NCBI GenBank assembly: GCA_035945515.1
Contig: DASZAE010000320.1
Location: forward strand, 1-19,181
Direction: 5' to 3'
From: RH2-MAG17b sp035945515
GTDB taxonomy: Bacteria; Acidobacteriota; Terriglobia; UBA7540
DNA: 19,181 nucleotides
Shown in pieces: positions 1 through 6,544 of this stretch (the stretch's first letter is position 1; each line of letters starts with the position of its first letter). The notes below the pieces were generated by a model that saw only the letters and a list, made by a program, of their open reading frames with translations, did not search any database and was not told the DNA's origin. The position numbers were made by a program, and so were the translations under genes.

Positions 1-1
1 C

Positions 2-856
2 ATGATCACTCATCGCAAATGGAGCGAGCACGCCGAGGGCCGGTGCGAATACGGCGCTCGCCCGCTGGCCGAATTCGTCTGGGGCAAGACGCCCAATACG
101 GCGCGCGGGCGCGAGTTCCTTCGTCTCTATGATCAGTGCGCGGAGAAGCGGGCGAAGGCGGACGACCCGCGCGTGGCGCAGCTCCTGGCGTGGATCGCCG
201 AAGAGCGCGTGGCGCTGGCCGAGGAGGAGGGTCTCGAGGCGCGGGCCCGGGCGCTTGACGTCGAGCAGCCGGAGGAGACGGGCTGGCCGGAACTGCGTCC
301 GCTCGGCAAGGCGTGGCAGGAGGCGGAGCGGCGGCTGTGGCAGATGGAGCGGCAGATTGACGCCAAGATCCGGCTGCTGCTGCGCCTGGAAAAGCGCGCC
401 CAGGATGAGAGCAGTAAGCCTGGTGGGCCTAGTGAGTATAACGAGTTAAGTAAGTTAGGTGAGCATACTACGCCTTACAAGCCGGATGAGATTATAGCGC
501 GGACCTCCGAGGCTGAGGTCCGCGGCTTGTCATCGGGAACTTGGGCACAAGCCGCGGACCTGAAATACGCAGGTCCGCGCTACCCGCTTCTACCAGCGAC
601 GGAGGACGCGGTTGTAGCGGCGGCCTCTGGCCGCCGGTTTTCACTCATAAAGACCGGCGGCCAGAGGCCGCCGCTACAACCGCGCCCGGCCGCAAGCGCG
701 CAAAATCGCGGAACGAACCCTAGGAGGCCTTTAGAATCAATGCCAGAAGCTTTCGGGCCAACGCGCGAAACCGTTTGGGAAAGCGCCTGGCCGGTCTGGG
801 CGAGTCTGCCGGGAGCGGAAAACCGGGCCGCCGAGGGCCTGCGGGCGTCGCTCTAA
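2..856 (+). CDS. Hypothetical protein, N-terminus possibly cut by window edge; C-terminal half repeat-derived
   Basis: I do not recognise the family. The first ATG is at base 2, so the true start may lie outside the window. Residues 1 to about 135 look protein-like: a basic and aromatic N-terminus (HRKWSEHAEGRCEYGARPLAEFVWGKTPN), then a charged helical, possibly coiled-coil stretch rich in Glu, Arg and Ala (about 45-135). From about residue 165 the translation runs through two palindromic repeat units (bases 494-583 and 607-684), so residues about 165-228 are repeat DNA read as protein. The tail (about 240-284) is low complexity. There is no signal peptide or membrane segment. The gene may once have ended before the repeats, or a repeat insertion extended it. 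After the TAA at 854-856 the same frame stays open to a TGA at 1037-1039. The next gene downstream has its own promoter. Confidence 0.45.
   Translation: MITHRKWSEHAEGRCEYGARPLAEFVWGKTPNTARGREFLRLYDQCAEKRAKADDPRVAQLLAWIAEERVALAEEEGLEARARALDVEQPEETGWPELRPLGKAWQEAERRLWQMERQIDAKIRLLLRLEKRAQDESSKPGGPSEYNELSKLGEHTTPYKPDEIIARTSEAEVRGLSSGTWAQAADLKYAGPRYPLLPATEDAVVAAASGRRFSLIKTGGQRPPLQPRPAASAQNRGTNPRRPLESMPEAFGPTRETVWESAWPVWASLPGAENRAAEGLRASL
494..583. repeat. REP-like inverted pair, stem type CGCGGACCT
   Basis: Two copies of a small palindrome face each other. The left unit begins ATAG (494-497), followed by stem CGCGGACCT (498-506), a 9-nt loop and AGGTCCGCG (516-524). The right unit is inverted: stem arms 553-561 and 571-579, ending in CTAC (580-583), which is GTAG on the minus strand. 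The pair is itself a large inverted repeat (about 495-530 against 547-582) that differs only in the two 9-nt loops. This is a BIME-like arrangement. Confidence 0.8.
607..684. repeat. REP-like inverted pair, stem type CGGCGGCC; 32-bp perfect inverted repeat
   Basis: Arms 607-638 and 653-684 are perfectly complementary over 32 bp with a 14-nt loop. Each arm holds its own hairpin: GTAG (614-617), then CGGCGGCC, TCT, GGCCGCCG (618-636). The mirrored copy ends in CTAC at 674-677. It lies inside the reading frame that ends at 856, and could form a very stable cruciform or mRNA hairpin. Confidence 0.85.
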
Positions 857-1035
857 GCGCCGGGGGCCGCCCCAAGACGGCCGCACAACCGTAAGACGCC
901 TGCTTCTGTTGATACAAACGAGAATAATGATACAAATGAGACGTGCGCGACGCCGCCCAGGGAGAGCCTCGCCCCGCACCTGCCGAATCCTGCAACAGGC
1001 CTCGCGCCTGCCGCAAACGGGCTGAAAATAAAGGG
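857..1035. other. Non-coding or decayed coding stretch with a 13-nt direct repeat
   Basis: No convincing gene is visible. GATACAAACGAGA (911-923) recurs with one change as GATACAAATGAGA (929-941), an 18-bp period. In the frame of the preceding gene this stretch is open and reads DTNENNDTNET followed by a Pro-rich tail up to the TGA at 1037-1039. It may therefore be the former C-terminus of that gene, separated by the TAA at 854-856. Confidence 0.35.
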
Positions 1036-1064
1036 TTGACGGCACCAAGGCATTTTTCTAAGAT
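1036..1064 (+). promoter_or_regulatory. Sigma-70-type promoter of the MerR-like gene
   Basis: The -35 box is TTGACG (1036-1041) and the -10 box is TAAGAT (1059-1064), with an ideal 17-bp spacer. Transcription would start near 1071, about 33 nt before the ATG at 1104. The predicted leader contains the self-complementary AGGAGGGATCACCTCC (1071-1086). Confidence 0.65.
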
Positions 1065-1103
1065 GGCGTCAGGAGGGATCACCTCCCGGTGGGGTGAGGA
1101 CTC

Positions 1104-1511
1104 ATGTCGCAGGATCATAGGCCCAGGCCCAACTCTAAAGGCAGGGATTCATTGTCCGAAGCTTCGATTCCCGAGAAGGTCTATTTCCGCATCGGCGAAG
1201 TCAGCCAACTGGCGCAAACGAAGCCCTACGTGCTGCGCTATTGGGAGACGGAGTTCCCTTCCCTGCGCCCCTCGAAGACGCATACGGGCCACAGGCTTTA
1301 CCGCCGCAAGGATGTGGAGACGGTGTTCCAGATCAGGCGCCTGCTCTACGAAGAGGGATTCACTATCGATGGCGCGCGCAAGCAGATTGCCGCTAATTCC
1401 AAAGGACCGGCGCAGAAGCTGCAGCAGGCGCATCTGTTCAAAGCGGAGCCGAATGGGATGAAGTCGATCCAGCGCGAGCTGCGCAGCATTTTGGCCATGC
1501 TTTCGCGCTAA
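1104..1511 (+). CDS. MerR-family transcriptional regulator, small form
   Basis: A 135-residue DNA-binding protein. Residues 27-95 form the MerR-type winged helix-turn-helix: YFRIGEVSQLAQTKPYVLRYWE is the first helix-turn-helix and HTGHRLYRRKDVETV the wing, followed by IRRLLYEEGFTIDGARKQI. The remaining C-terminus (about 100-135) is too short for the long dimerisation coiled coil and metal-binding loop of classical metal-sensing MerR proteins, and it has no Cys. It is therefore unlikely to be the copper sensor of the operon downstream. The start at 1104 has GTGAGGA (1094-1100) just upstream and a good promoter at 1036-1064. The position directly before tRNA-Pro matches an arrangement I associate with acidobacterial and deltaproteobacterial genomes, where this small MerR is a housekeeping gene. 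Its target is unknown. Confidence 0.9.
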   Translation: MSQDHRPRPNSKGRDSLSEASIPEKVYFRIGEVSQLAQTKPYVLRYWETEFPSLRPSKTHTGHRLYRRKDVETVFQIRRLLYEEGFTIDGARKQIAANSKGPAQKLQQAHLFKAEPNGMKSIQRELRSILAMLSR

Positions 1512-1520
1512 CAACCTTTA

Positions 1521-1555
1521 GTGGGATCGGGTCTGTAGCGGCGGCCGAATCCCAC
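1521..1555 (+). terminator. Hairpin after the MerR-like gene, containing a half REP unit
   Basis: GTGGGAT (1521-1527) pairs with ATCCCAC (1549-1555), with CGG/CCG pairing inside. The loop carries GTAGCGGCGGCC (1535-1546), identical to the left half of the repeat unit at 614-625. No clear T-run follows, so termination is tentative. The copy looks like a decayed REP element. Confidence 0.35.
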
Positions 1556-1602
1556 AAGAGACCGCTGCGGCGACTATGTTATGCTGGGGTGTCAGACGTT
1601 TT

Positions 1603-1679
1603 CGGGACGTGGCGCAGCCTGGTAGCGCACTTGCTTGGGGTGCAAGGGGTCGCCAGTTCAAATCTGGCCGTCCCGACCA
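1603..1679 (+). tRNA. tRNA-Pro (anticodon GGG)
   Basis: A complete cloverleaf. The acceptor stem CGGGACG/CGTCCCG has the C1 typical of bacterial tRNA-Pro. The D-arm contains GCGCAGCCTGGTAGCGC. The anticodon stem CTTGC/GCAAG encloses loop TTGGGGT, giving GGG at positions 34-36. The T-loop is TTCAAAT. The discriminator is A, and CCA is encoded at 1677-1679. It reads CCC (and by wobble CCU) codons. Confidence 0.96.
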
Positions 1680-1693
1680 GAACGGCGGTGACT

Positions 1694-1748
1694 AAGTGAC
1701 GAGTAACAGTTGAGGAGCAAGATCGAATATGCTTCGCGCTCGTCACTT
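1694..1748. repeat. Imperfect inverted repeat between two tRNA genes (AAGTGACGAG arms)
   Basis: AAGTGACGAG (1694-1703) is the exact reverse complement of CTCGTCACTT (1739-1748). The right side continues into the simple-repeat-like GTCACTCATCACTCATGAC. It could fold in the tRNA precursor or be a mobile or simple repeat. No function is evident. Confidence 0.5.
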
Positions 1749-1776
1749 GTCACTCATCACTCATGACTGTTTTTGT

Positions 1777-1850
<74 letters not shown>

Positions 1851-1911
1851 TACTCATCAGTCGTCATGGAACGAAGTCCATCCCTCGATCGGCATCCCTC
1901 TCCCGCAGCGC

Positions 1912-1988
<77 letters not shown>

Positions 1989-2094
1989 GTTTCGCATCAA
2001 TCCCGTGCAATGAGCGTCAACCTGCCCAATGGGGATAATAATGACGCGGAGTAGTATACGAACGTGTCCCAAGGCTTACAGAGCTTACGCGCGA

Positions 2095-2124
2095 TTGACT
2101 TCTTAGCATGATTAATTCTAGACT
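2095..2124 (+). promoter_or_regulatory. Candidate promoter of the copper-export operon
   Basis: TTGACT (2095-2100) is followed after 18 bp by TAGACT (2119-2124). Transcription would start almost at the ATG at 2131, so the first gene could be leaderless; indeed no Shine-Dalgarno is visible before it. A short direct repeat, GCTTAC at 2074-2079 and 2083-2088, lies just upstream of the -35 box and could be an activator site. Confidence 0.4.
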
Positions 2125-2130
2125 CTGTTC

Positions 2131-2526
2131 ATGACGCGACTAGTCCTCCGCAGGCTGGCGTGGCCCACAATGTTCGTGGTGCTCGGAGGTTTTCTGGCTC
2201 CGGCGCTCCTTTGTGGACGCGGCGCGATAACGACAGAACAGCAAGAGTCATTCTGTTGCCGCGCCATGGGCAATGCCTGCCACAAGAGGTCTGGGGGCGG
2301 ACCCTGCTGCAAGCACAAGATGACAGATCCCGCGCCGGTGGCGGTTGTTACCGCGGCGCGGGGACTCAGTTGCCCGCAGCCGGTTCTTCTTGCAGTTCTG
2401 CCGCCCCCGCTGGCGATTTCCTTTGCGTTGCCTGGATTATCTCCTGTTTCCTTTTCCTTGATGGGGGGCCATTCTCCTCCCGGAAATGCGCCGCTGTTTG
2501 TCCTCCATTCCAGCCTGCTAATTTAG
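2131..2526 (+). CDS. Small exported Cys-rich protein at the head of the copper-export operon
   Basis: 131 residues. The N-terminus has a basic start (MTRLVLRR) and a hydrophobic stretch (about 10-28), consistent with a signal peptide or membrane anchor. It is followed by a compact cluster of potential metal ligands: CC at 42-43, Met46, CH at 50-51, CC at 59-60, and KHKM at 61-64. A second hydrophobic Pro/Leu-rich region (about 84-110) precedes the C-terminal end FVLHSSLLI. I do not know a named family for it. The ligand cluster and its place before a CusCBA-type pump suggest a periplasmic or membrane-attached metal-binding protein. No Shine-Dalgarno precedes the ATG; the promoter position would allow leaderless translation. 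It is followed by a 192-bp gap before the next gene. The role is an inference. Confidence 0.6.
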   Translation: MTRLVLRRLAWPTMFVVLGGFLAPALLCGRGAITTEQQESFCCRAMGNACHKRSGGGPCCKHKMTDPAPVAVVTAARGLSCPQPVLLAVLPPPLAISFALPGLSPVSFSLMGGHSPPGNAPLFVLHSSLLI

Positions 2527-2718
2527 CCCTTCCTTGCTGACTGGCAGTGACGGTAGTGTGTCTGTGCGGCTCTTCGCCTGACACGTTTTTGCACCCTGCT
2601 GAAACATAAGCTGCGCTTCGTCACGGCCCGGTCAAGCTTTCCGATCAGAACATAACCACACGCTCTCAAATATTTCCCAGGTTGCGCATTACACCGTAAC
2701 CCGGAGTGGAGGTGACAA

Positions 2719-3492
2719 GTGTCTAGGCGCCGTTTGTGTTTTCTGACTTCTCTTGCGCTTGTAGTCTCAACCGTTTCCATTCTGCCGCCTCAGGCGATTC
2801 CGGCGACTCAGCCGGCGCAGCGATCGGCCACAATTCAAGCGTGGCGATCCCCGGCGCGCCTGCATCATGGGTCGCTCACCATTCCCGGCACGTTGATGCT
2901 TAACGAGGCTGGCATCCATTTTCGCCCTTTGAAGGGCGCGCCTCTGAACTGGACTTTTCCCGAAATCCAAACGTTTTACCTGACGCCGCACGAGTTGAAG
3001 GTGAGGAGCTATGTAAATCGCGGCTGGCATTTGCCTGGCGTGAAAACCTTCCGATTCACGCTCGCCTCAGCGGTTCCTCCACGGGTGGCCGCCGAATTAG
3101 CAACCCGCGTCGGGAAACCCTCTCGCAACGCGGATCCCGACCCCAACCTTCCGGGCTTCGCAAACCTCCCGGCGCGCCATCCCGCTCTTCTAGGCGGGAG
3201 CAACGGGGTTCTACGGTTTGACCAAAACGGGATCAACTATATGGCGGCGCCGGGATCAGACAGTCGAAGCTGGCGCTGGGAGGACATCCAGACGCTCGCG
3301 CATCCCGATCCCTATCACTTGACGGTGGGTGGATACCGTGAAACCTACAGCTTCGAGTTGAAGCAGCCCATGTCGGAGGCGCTCTTTGACCAGCTCTGGG
3401 ATTACGTCTACGCGCGCGGTTTGCAGCTTGGCATCCACAGCGGCCGCGACGCCGACAACAGCCGTCCTGATGGCGCGGGTGACACATTTTAG
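2719..3492 (+). CDS. Secreted protein of unknown function with an internal duplication
   Basis: 257 residues from a GTG start, chosen because GGAGGTGA (2708-2715) sits just upstream. Residues 1-29 form a signal peptide (RRR, hydrophobic core, ending IPA|TQ). The mature part has two similar modules. Module 1 (about 47-115) has HHGSLTIPGTLMLNEAGIHFRP, then LNWTFPEIQTF and VKTFRFTL. Module 2 (about 153-213) has GGSNGVLRFDQNGINYMAAP, then SWRWEDIQTL and RETYSFEL. Each is followed by a short helix (PPRVAAELATRVG; SEALFDQLWDYVYARG). The strand-rich pattern with a final helix resembles PH/GRAM-like folds, but this is shape recognition only. The stop codon overlaps the Shine-Dalgarno of the cusC-like gene, so the two are in one operon. 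An accessory role for the pump, or in envelope sensing, is an inference. Confidence 0.85.
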   Translation: MSRRRLCFLTSLALVVSTVSILPPQAIPATQPAQRSATIQAWRSPARLHHGSLTIPGTLMLNEAGIHFRPLKGAPLNWTFPEIQTFYLTPHELKVRSYVNRGWHLPGVKTFRFTLASAVPPRVAAELATRVGKPSRNADPDPNLPGFANLPARHPALLGGSNGVLRFDQNGINYMAAPGSDSRSWRWEDIQTLAHPDPYHLTVGGYRETYSFELKQPMSEALFDQLWDYVYARGLQLGIHSGRDADNSRPDGAGDTF

Positions 3493-3504
3493 GAGGTAAA
3501 TAAG

Positions 3505-4941
3505 GTGCTTCGTCAACTTGGCAAGACCTCAGATTTTTTCGGGGCATTGGCGCCCCGCTTAGCCGTAGAACATCACGGGCGCCCCGATGCGCTTCATGCA
3601 GAAGGGCAGAAGTGCGCTTCATGGGTCTCAATTGTCGTGTTAGCCGCTGTCTTGGTGTTCCTGTCGCCGCTTGGAACGCGCGCCGGACAGCAACCGTCCT
3701 CGCCGAAGTTGCCGCTAGAAATCAATGCTGGGCAGGCCACAGCCAAGCCGCAGGCCGCAACTCCGCTTGCGACGCTGATCGAAGAGGCTGAGCACAACAA
3801 CCCGCGCATCATTGCGGCGCGCCGCGACTGGCAGGCGGCGACACAGGTTCCGTCGCAGGTTTCGACTCTGCCAGACCCGCAGTTCACGATCCAGCAGTTT
3901 GCGGTGGGCAGCCCGCGTCCGTTCGCAGGATTTAGCAACAGCAATTTTGCTTACATCGGGTTCGGCATTTCCCAGGACGTGCCTTATCCCGGCAAGCTGC
4001 GCCTGAAAGGGGAAATTGCGAAGCGGGGAGCCGTGGTCACACAAGACGAGTTCGATCTCGTCCGCCGCCAGGTGATCGAGCAATTGAAAGCTGCCTACTT
4101 CCAGCTCAGCTACATTCAGCAAACGCTCGGCATTCTCGAGCGCGATCAAAGATTGCTTGCTGAGGTTGAGAAAATTGCCGAAGCGCGCTACCGCGTGGGT
4201 GAAGGCAATCAACAGGATGTCCTTAACGCCCAGCTCCAAGAAACCAAACTGCTGCCGGAGATTGCCCTGCATCATCAGCGCATTGGGATGCTTGAAGCGC
4301 GCCTGAAGCAGCTTTTGAACCGTCCCGCGGATTCGCCCGACCTCACCGCCGAAGTTCTTACCGAGACGCCCTTTGCTTACACCGCTGATCAGTTGATGGC
4401 GCTTGTCCGCAATGGGAATCCGAACGTGCAAGCAGCGCAGGAAACGGTGCGCCAGCAGGGCTTGCAAGTGTCGCTCGCGCACAAAGACTTCTATCCAGAC
4501 TTCAACGTGCAATACATGTGGCAGCACAATGCCGAGCAGTTTCGCGATTACTACATGCTGACATTTGGTGTTCAGCTTCCCATCCACTGGCGACGGAAGC
4601 AGAGACCGCATCTGGCGCAGGAGGTTGAAGAACTCGACAGTTCGCGCCGGTCCTATGAAGCCCAAGTGCAACAGGCTTACTTCGACGTCCGTGATCAATA
4701 CCTCGCCGCCCAGACTGACGCCCGCGTGCTCACGATCTACCGCCAGGGTTTAATCCCTCAAGCTGCTGCGGCATTCAATGCGGGATTGGCGGCGTATCAG
4801 ACCGGGCGGGAAGATTTCCAAACACTTCTAGGCTCGTTTCTGGACGTCCTAAATCTCGATCTTGAATATTGGCGGACGCTCGCCGATCACGAAACGGCGC
4901 TGGCGCAGCTAGAACAGATCACCGGGACCGATTTCCATTGA
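3505..4941 (+). CDS. cusC: Outer-membrane efflux channel, TolC/CusC family
   Basis: The 478-residue outer-membrane factor of an RND tripartite efflux system. It forms the trimeric barrel and periplasmic tunnel through which metal leaves the cell. The GTG start has a strong AGGAGGT (3491-3497) seven bases upstream. The N-terminus is unusually long: about 38 residues precede the hydrophobic signal core (about 40-54, WVSIVVLAAVLVFLSP), with cleavage near residue 60 (TRA|GQ). Two repeated OEP domains follow. The first begins LATLIEEAEHNNPRIIAARRDWQAA and the second TADQLMALVRNGNPNVQAAQETVRQQG. Both have long coiled-coil helices and the typical ARYRVGEGNQQDVLNAQ and AGLAAYQTGREDFQTLLGSF motifs. 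There is no lipobox Cys after the signal. cusB follows after a short gap that holds a perfect palindrome (4946-4960). Confidence 0.93.
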   Translation: MLRQLGKTSDFFGALAPRLAVEHHGRPDALHAEGQKCASWVSIVVLAAVLVFLSPLGTRAGQQPSSPKLPLEINAGQATAKPQAATPLATLIEEAEHNNPRIIAARRDWQAATQVPSQVSTLPDPQFTIQQFAVGSPRPFAGFSNSNFAYIGFGISQDVPYPGKLRLKGEIAKRGAVVTQDEFDLVRRQVIEQLKAAYFQLSYIQQTLGILERDQRLLAEVEKIAEARYRVGEGNQQDVLNAQLQETKLLPEIALHHQRIGMLEARLKQLLNRPADSPDLTAEVLTETPFAYTADQLMALVRNGNPNVQAAQETVRQQGLQVSLAHKDFYPDFNVQYMWQHNAEQFRDYYMLTFGVQLPIHWRRKQRPHLAQEVEELDSSRRSYEAQVQQAYFDVRDQYLAAQTDARVLTIYRQGLIPQAAAAFNAGLAAYQTGREDFQTLLGSFLDVLNLDLEYWRTLADHETALAQLEQITGTDFH

Positions 4942-4945
4942 TTAA

Positions 4946-4960
4946 GAATCGTGACGATTC
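4946..4960. promoter_or_regulatory. Perfect 15-bp palindrome before cusB
   Basis: GAATCGT-G-ACGATTC lies between the cusC stop (4939-4941) and the cusB start region. It could be an mRNA hairpin that tunes translation or stability of the cusBA part, or an operator. There is no T-run, so it is not a simple terminator. Confidence 0.4.
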
Positions 4961-4972
4961 ATGAGGTGTGAG

Positions 4973-6544
4973 ATGAAAAACTACCGTAATGCCTTTTTCA
5001 TTGTGTTGACTGTGGCCCTTCTTCTTGCGGCCGGCCTGAGTTATGTGGGGTGGAAGAGCTATCGCCGCGCGCACACGCCGGCCGTCGATCCCCAATCCAG
5101 GGGTGCGAATCCGGCTCCGCCGCAGGAAGACGAGGCAGAAAAGCAAACTCCGGCTGCTCCGCCAGAGGCGCCGCTTGCTCCGGTTCAGCTTTCTCCCCAA
5201 CGGCTGCAAAGCATCGGCGTAAAGACCGGCGTGGTGAAAGAAGAGGCCGTCTATAACGACATCCGCACGGTCGGCAACGTGGATGTGGACGAGCAGCTCC
5301 TCTCTTACATCCAGCTTCGCTTCGCGGGTTGGATCCAGCAAGTATTTGCGAATTACACCTATCAATACATTCGCAAAGGGCAGCCGCTCTTCACCATTTA
5401 CAGTCCCGATCTGGTCACAACCGAGCAGGAATACCTGATTGCTAAACAGAATGAGAACCTGCTGGCCACAAGCACTGTGCCGGGCGTGGCTTCAGGCGCT
5501 GTCTCGCTCCTTGGCGCGGCGGGGGAGCGCCTCAAGCAGTGGAATATCCCTGCGCGCGAGATCGCTCGGCTTGAGAAAACAGGTCAAGTGCGCAACGAAC
5601 TGGAAATCGATTCTCCCGTTTCCGGTTTCATCACCGAACGTAATACTTTGCCCCACATGTATGCGCAGCCAGAAACCAAGCTCTATACCATTGCCAATCT
5701 CTCCACCGTGTGGGTTTACGCCAACGTTTTTCAAAACGACATCGGACAGATCAAGGTGGGCGATCCAGCCACCGTCACCGTGGACGCCTATCCCGGTCGC
5801 ACTTTCTATGGCCATGTGGACTATATCTGGCCGCAGGTGGATATGAATACCCGCACGGTGAAGGTGCGGCTGGTGTTTTCTAATCCCGGCCTCAAACTGA
5901 CTCCGGGCATGTTCGTCAATGCGGCGATGAAGATTCCCTTGGGCCGTCACCTCGCGATTCCAGCTTCGGGAGTTTTCCAAACGGGAACTCAAAATATCGT
6001 CTTCATCGATCATGGAGGCGGGTATCTGGAACCACGGAACGTCGAGTTGGGTCCGCAGGCGGGCGGAGAATTCATTGTTCTGAAAGGATTGAAGGCCGGG
6101 GAGCGGATCGTGACCTCGGCCAACTTCCTGATCGATTCCGAGAGCCAGCTTCAGGCGGCGCTCGGATCGTTCGCTCCGCCACCGCCCGGCGCGGGCGCTG
6201 CGGCGGCGATGAACACTTCGGCGCAAGCGAGGATCGACTTCACTACCAGTCCTTCGCCTCCTCACAAAGGAAACAACACATTCCGCGTCAAACTCACCGG
6301 ATCGGACGGCAAGCCAGTCACCGGCGCCGAGGTGAGTGTGACGTTCTTCATGCCCGCCATGCCCGCGATGGGCATGGCGGCAATGCGAGTGGTGAGCAAG
6401 CTCGCGGATGAGGGGGCAGGCATGTACGAGGGGACCAGCAATCTGGCCAGCGGCGGCACCTGGCAAGTCAGCATCACAGCCCAGAAGGGCGGGCAAACCA
6501 TTGCCGCCAAGCAGTTAACCGTAAGCACGGGCGGAGGCATGTAA
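4973..6544 (+). CDS. cusB: Periplasmic adaptor of a Cu/Ag RND pump (CusB-like) with a C-terminal FixH/YtkA-like domain
   Basis: 523 residues; the adaptor joining the inner-membrane pump to the outer-membrane channel. I choose ATG 4973 (MKNYRNAFF) because GAGGTG (4963-4968) precedes it; ATG 4961 in the same frame has no ribosome site. One N-terminal membrane anchor (about 5-25) is followed by a Pro/Glu-rich linker. The adaptor fold follows: VDVDEQLLSYIQLRFAGWIQQVF, a helical hairpin with TTEQEYLIAKQNE, a second lipoyl-type half ELEIDSPVSGFITER, barrel DPATVTVDAYPGRTFYGHVDYIWPQVD, and the membrane-proximal part to about 395. After a Pro/Ala linker, residues about 412-523 form an extra Ig-like domain (GSDGKPVTGAEVSVTFFMPAMPAMGMAAM), like FixH/YtkA proteins. 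It has Met460, 463, 466, 468 and 471. The N-terminal Met residues used for metal capture in E. coli CusB are absent. The stop abuts the cusA ATG. Confidence 0.93.
   Translation: MKNYRNAFFIVLTVALLLAAGLSYVGWKSYRRAHTPAVDPQSRGANPAPPQEDEAEKQTPAAPPEAPLAPVQLSPQRLQSIGVKTGVVKEEAVYNDIRTVGNVDVDEQLLSYIQLRFAGWIQQVFANYTYQYIRKGQPLFTIYSPDLVTTEQEYLIAKQNENLLATSTVPGVASGAVSLLGAAGERLKQWNIPAREIARLEKTGQVRNELEIDSPVSGFITERNTLPHMYAQPETKLYTIANLSTVWVYANVFQNDIGQIKVGDPATVTVDAYPGRTFYGHVDYIWPQVDMNTRTVKVRLVFSNPGLKLTPGMFVNAAMKIPLGRHLAIPASGVFQTGTQNIVFIDHGGGYLEPRNVELGPQAGGEFIVLKGLKAGERIVTSANFLIDSESQLQAALGSFAPPPPGAGAAAAMNTSAQARIDFTTSPSPPHKGNNTFRVKLTGSDGKPVTGAEVSVTFFMPAMPAMGMAAMRVVSKLADEGAGMYEGTSNLASGGTWQVSITAQKGGQTIAAKQLTVSTGGGM

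Noticed and set aside
943..1461. Plus-strand open frame of 172 codons overlapping the MerR-like gene
   Set aside because: The overlapping frame 1104-1511 is a clear MerR protein with its own promoter; this one is Arg/Ser-rich noise.
3715..4698. Minus-strand open frame of 327 codons opposite cusC
   Set aside because: The plus strand encodes a full TolC/CusC family protein here; the antisense frame is a codon-bias shadow.
5492..6496. Minus-strand open frame of 334 codons opposite cusB
   Set aside because: Shadow of the adaptor gene; no recognisable motif.
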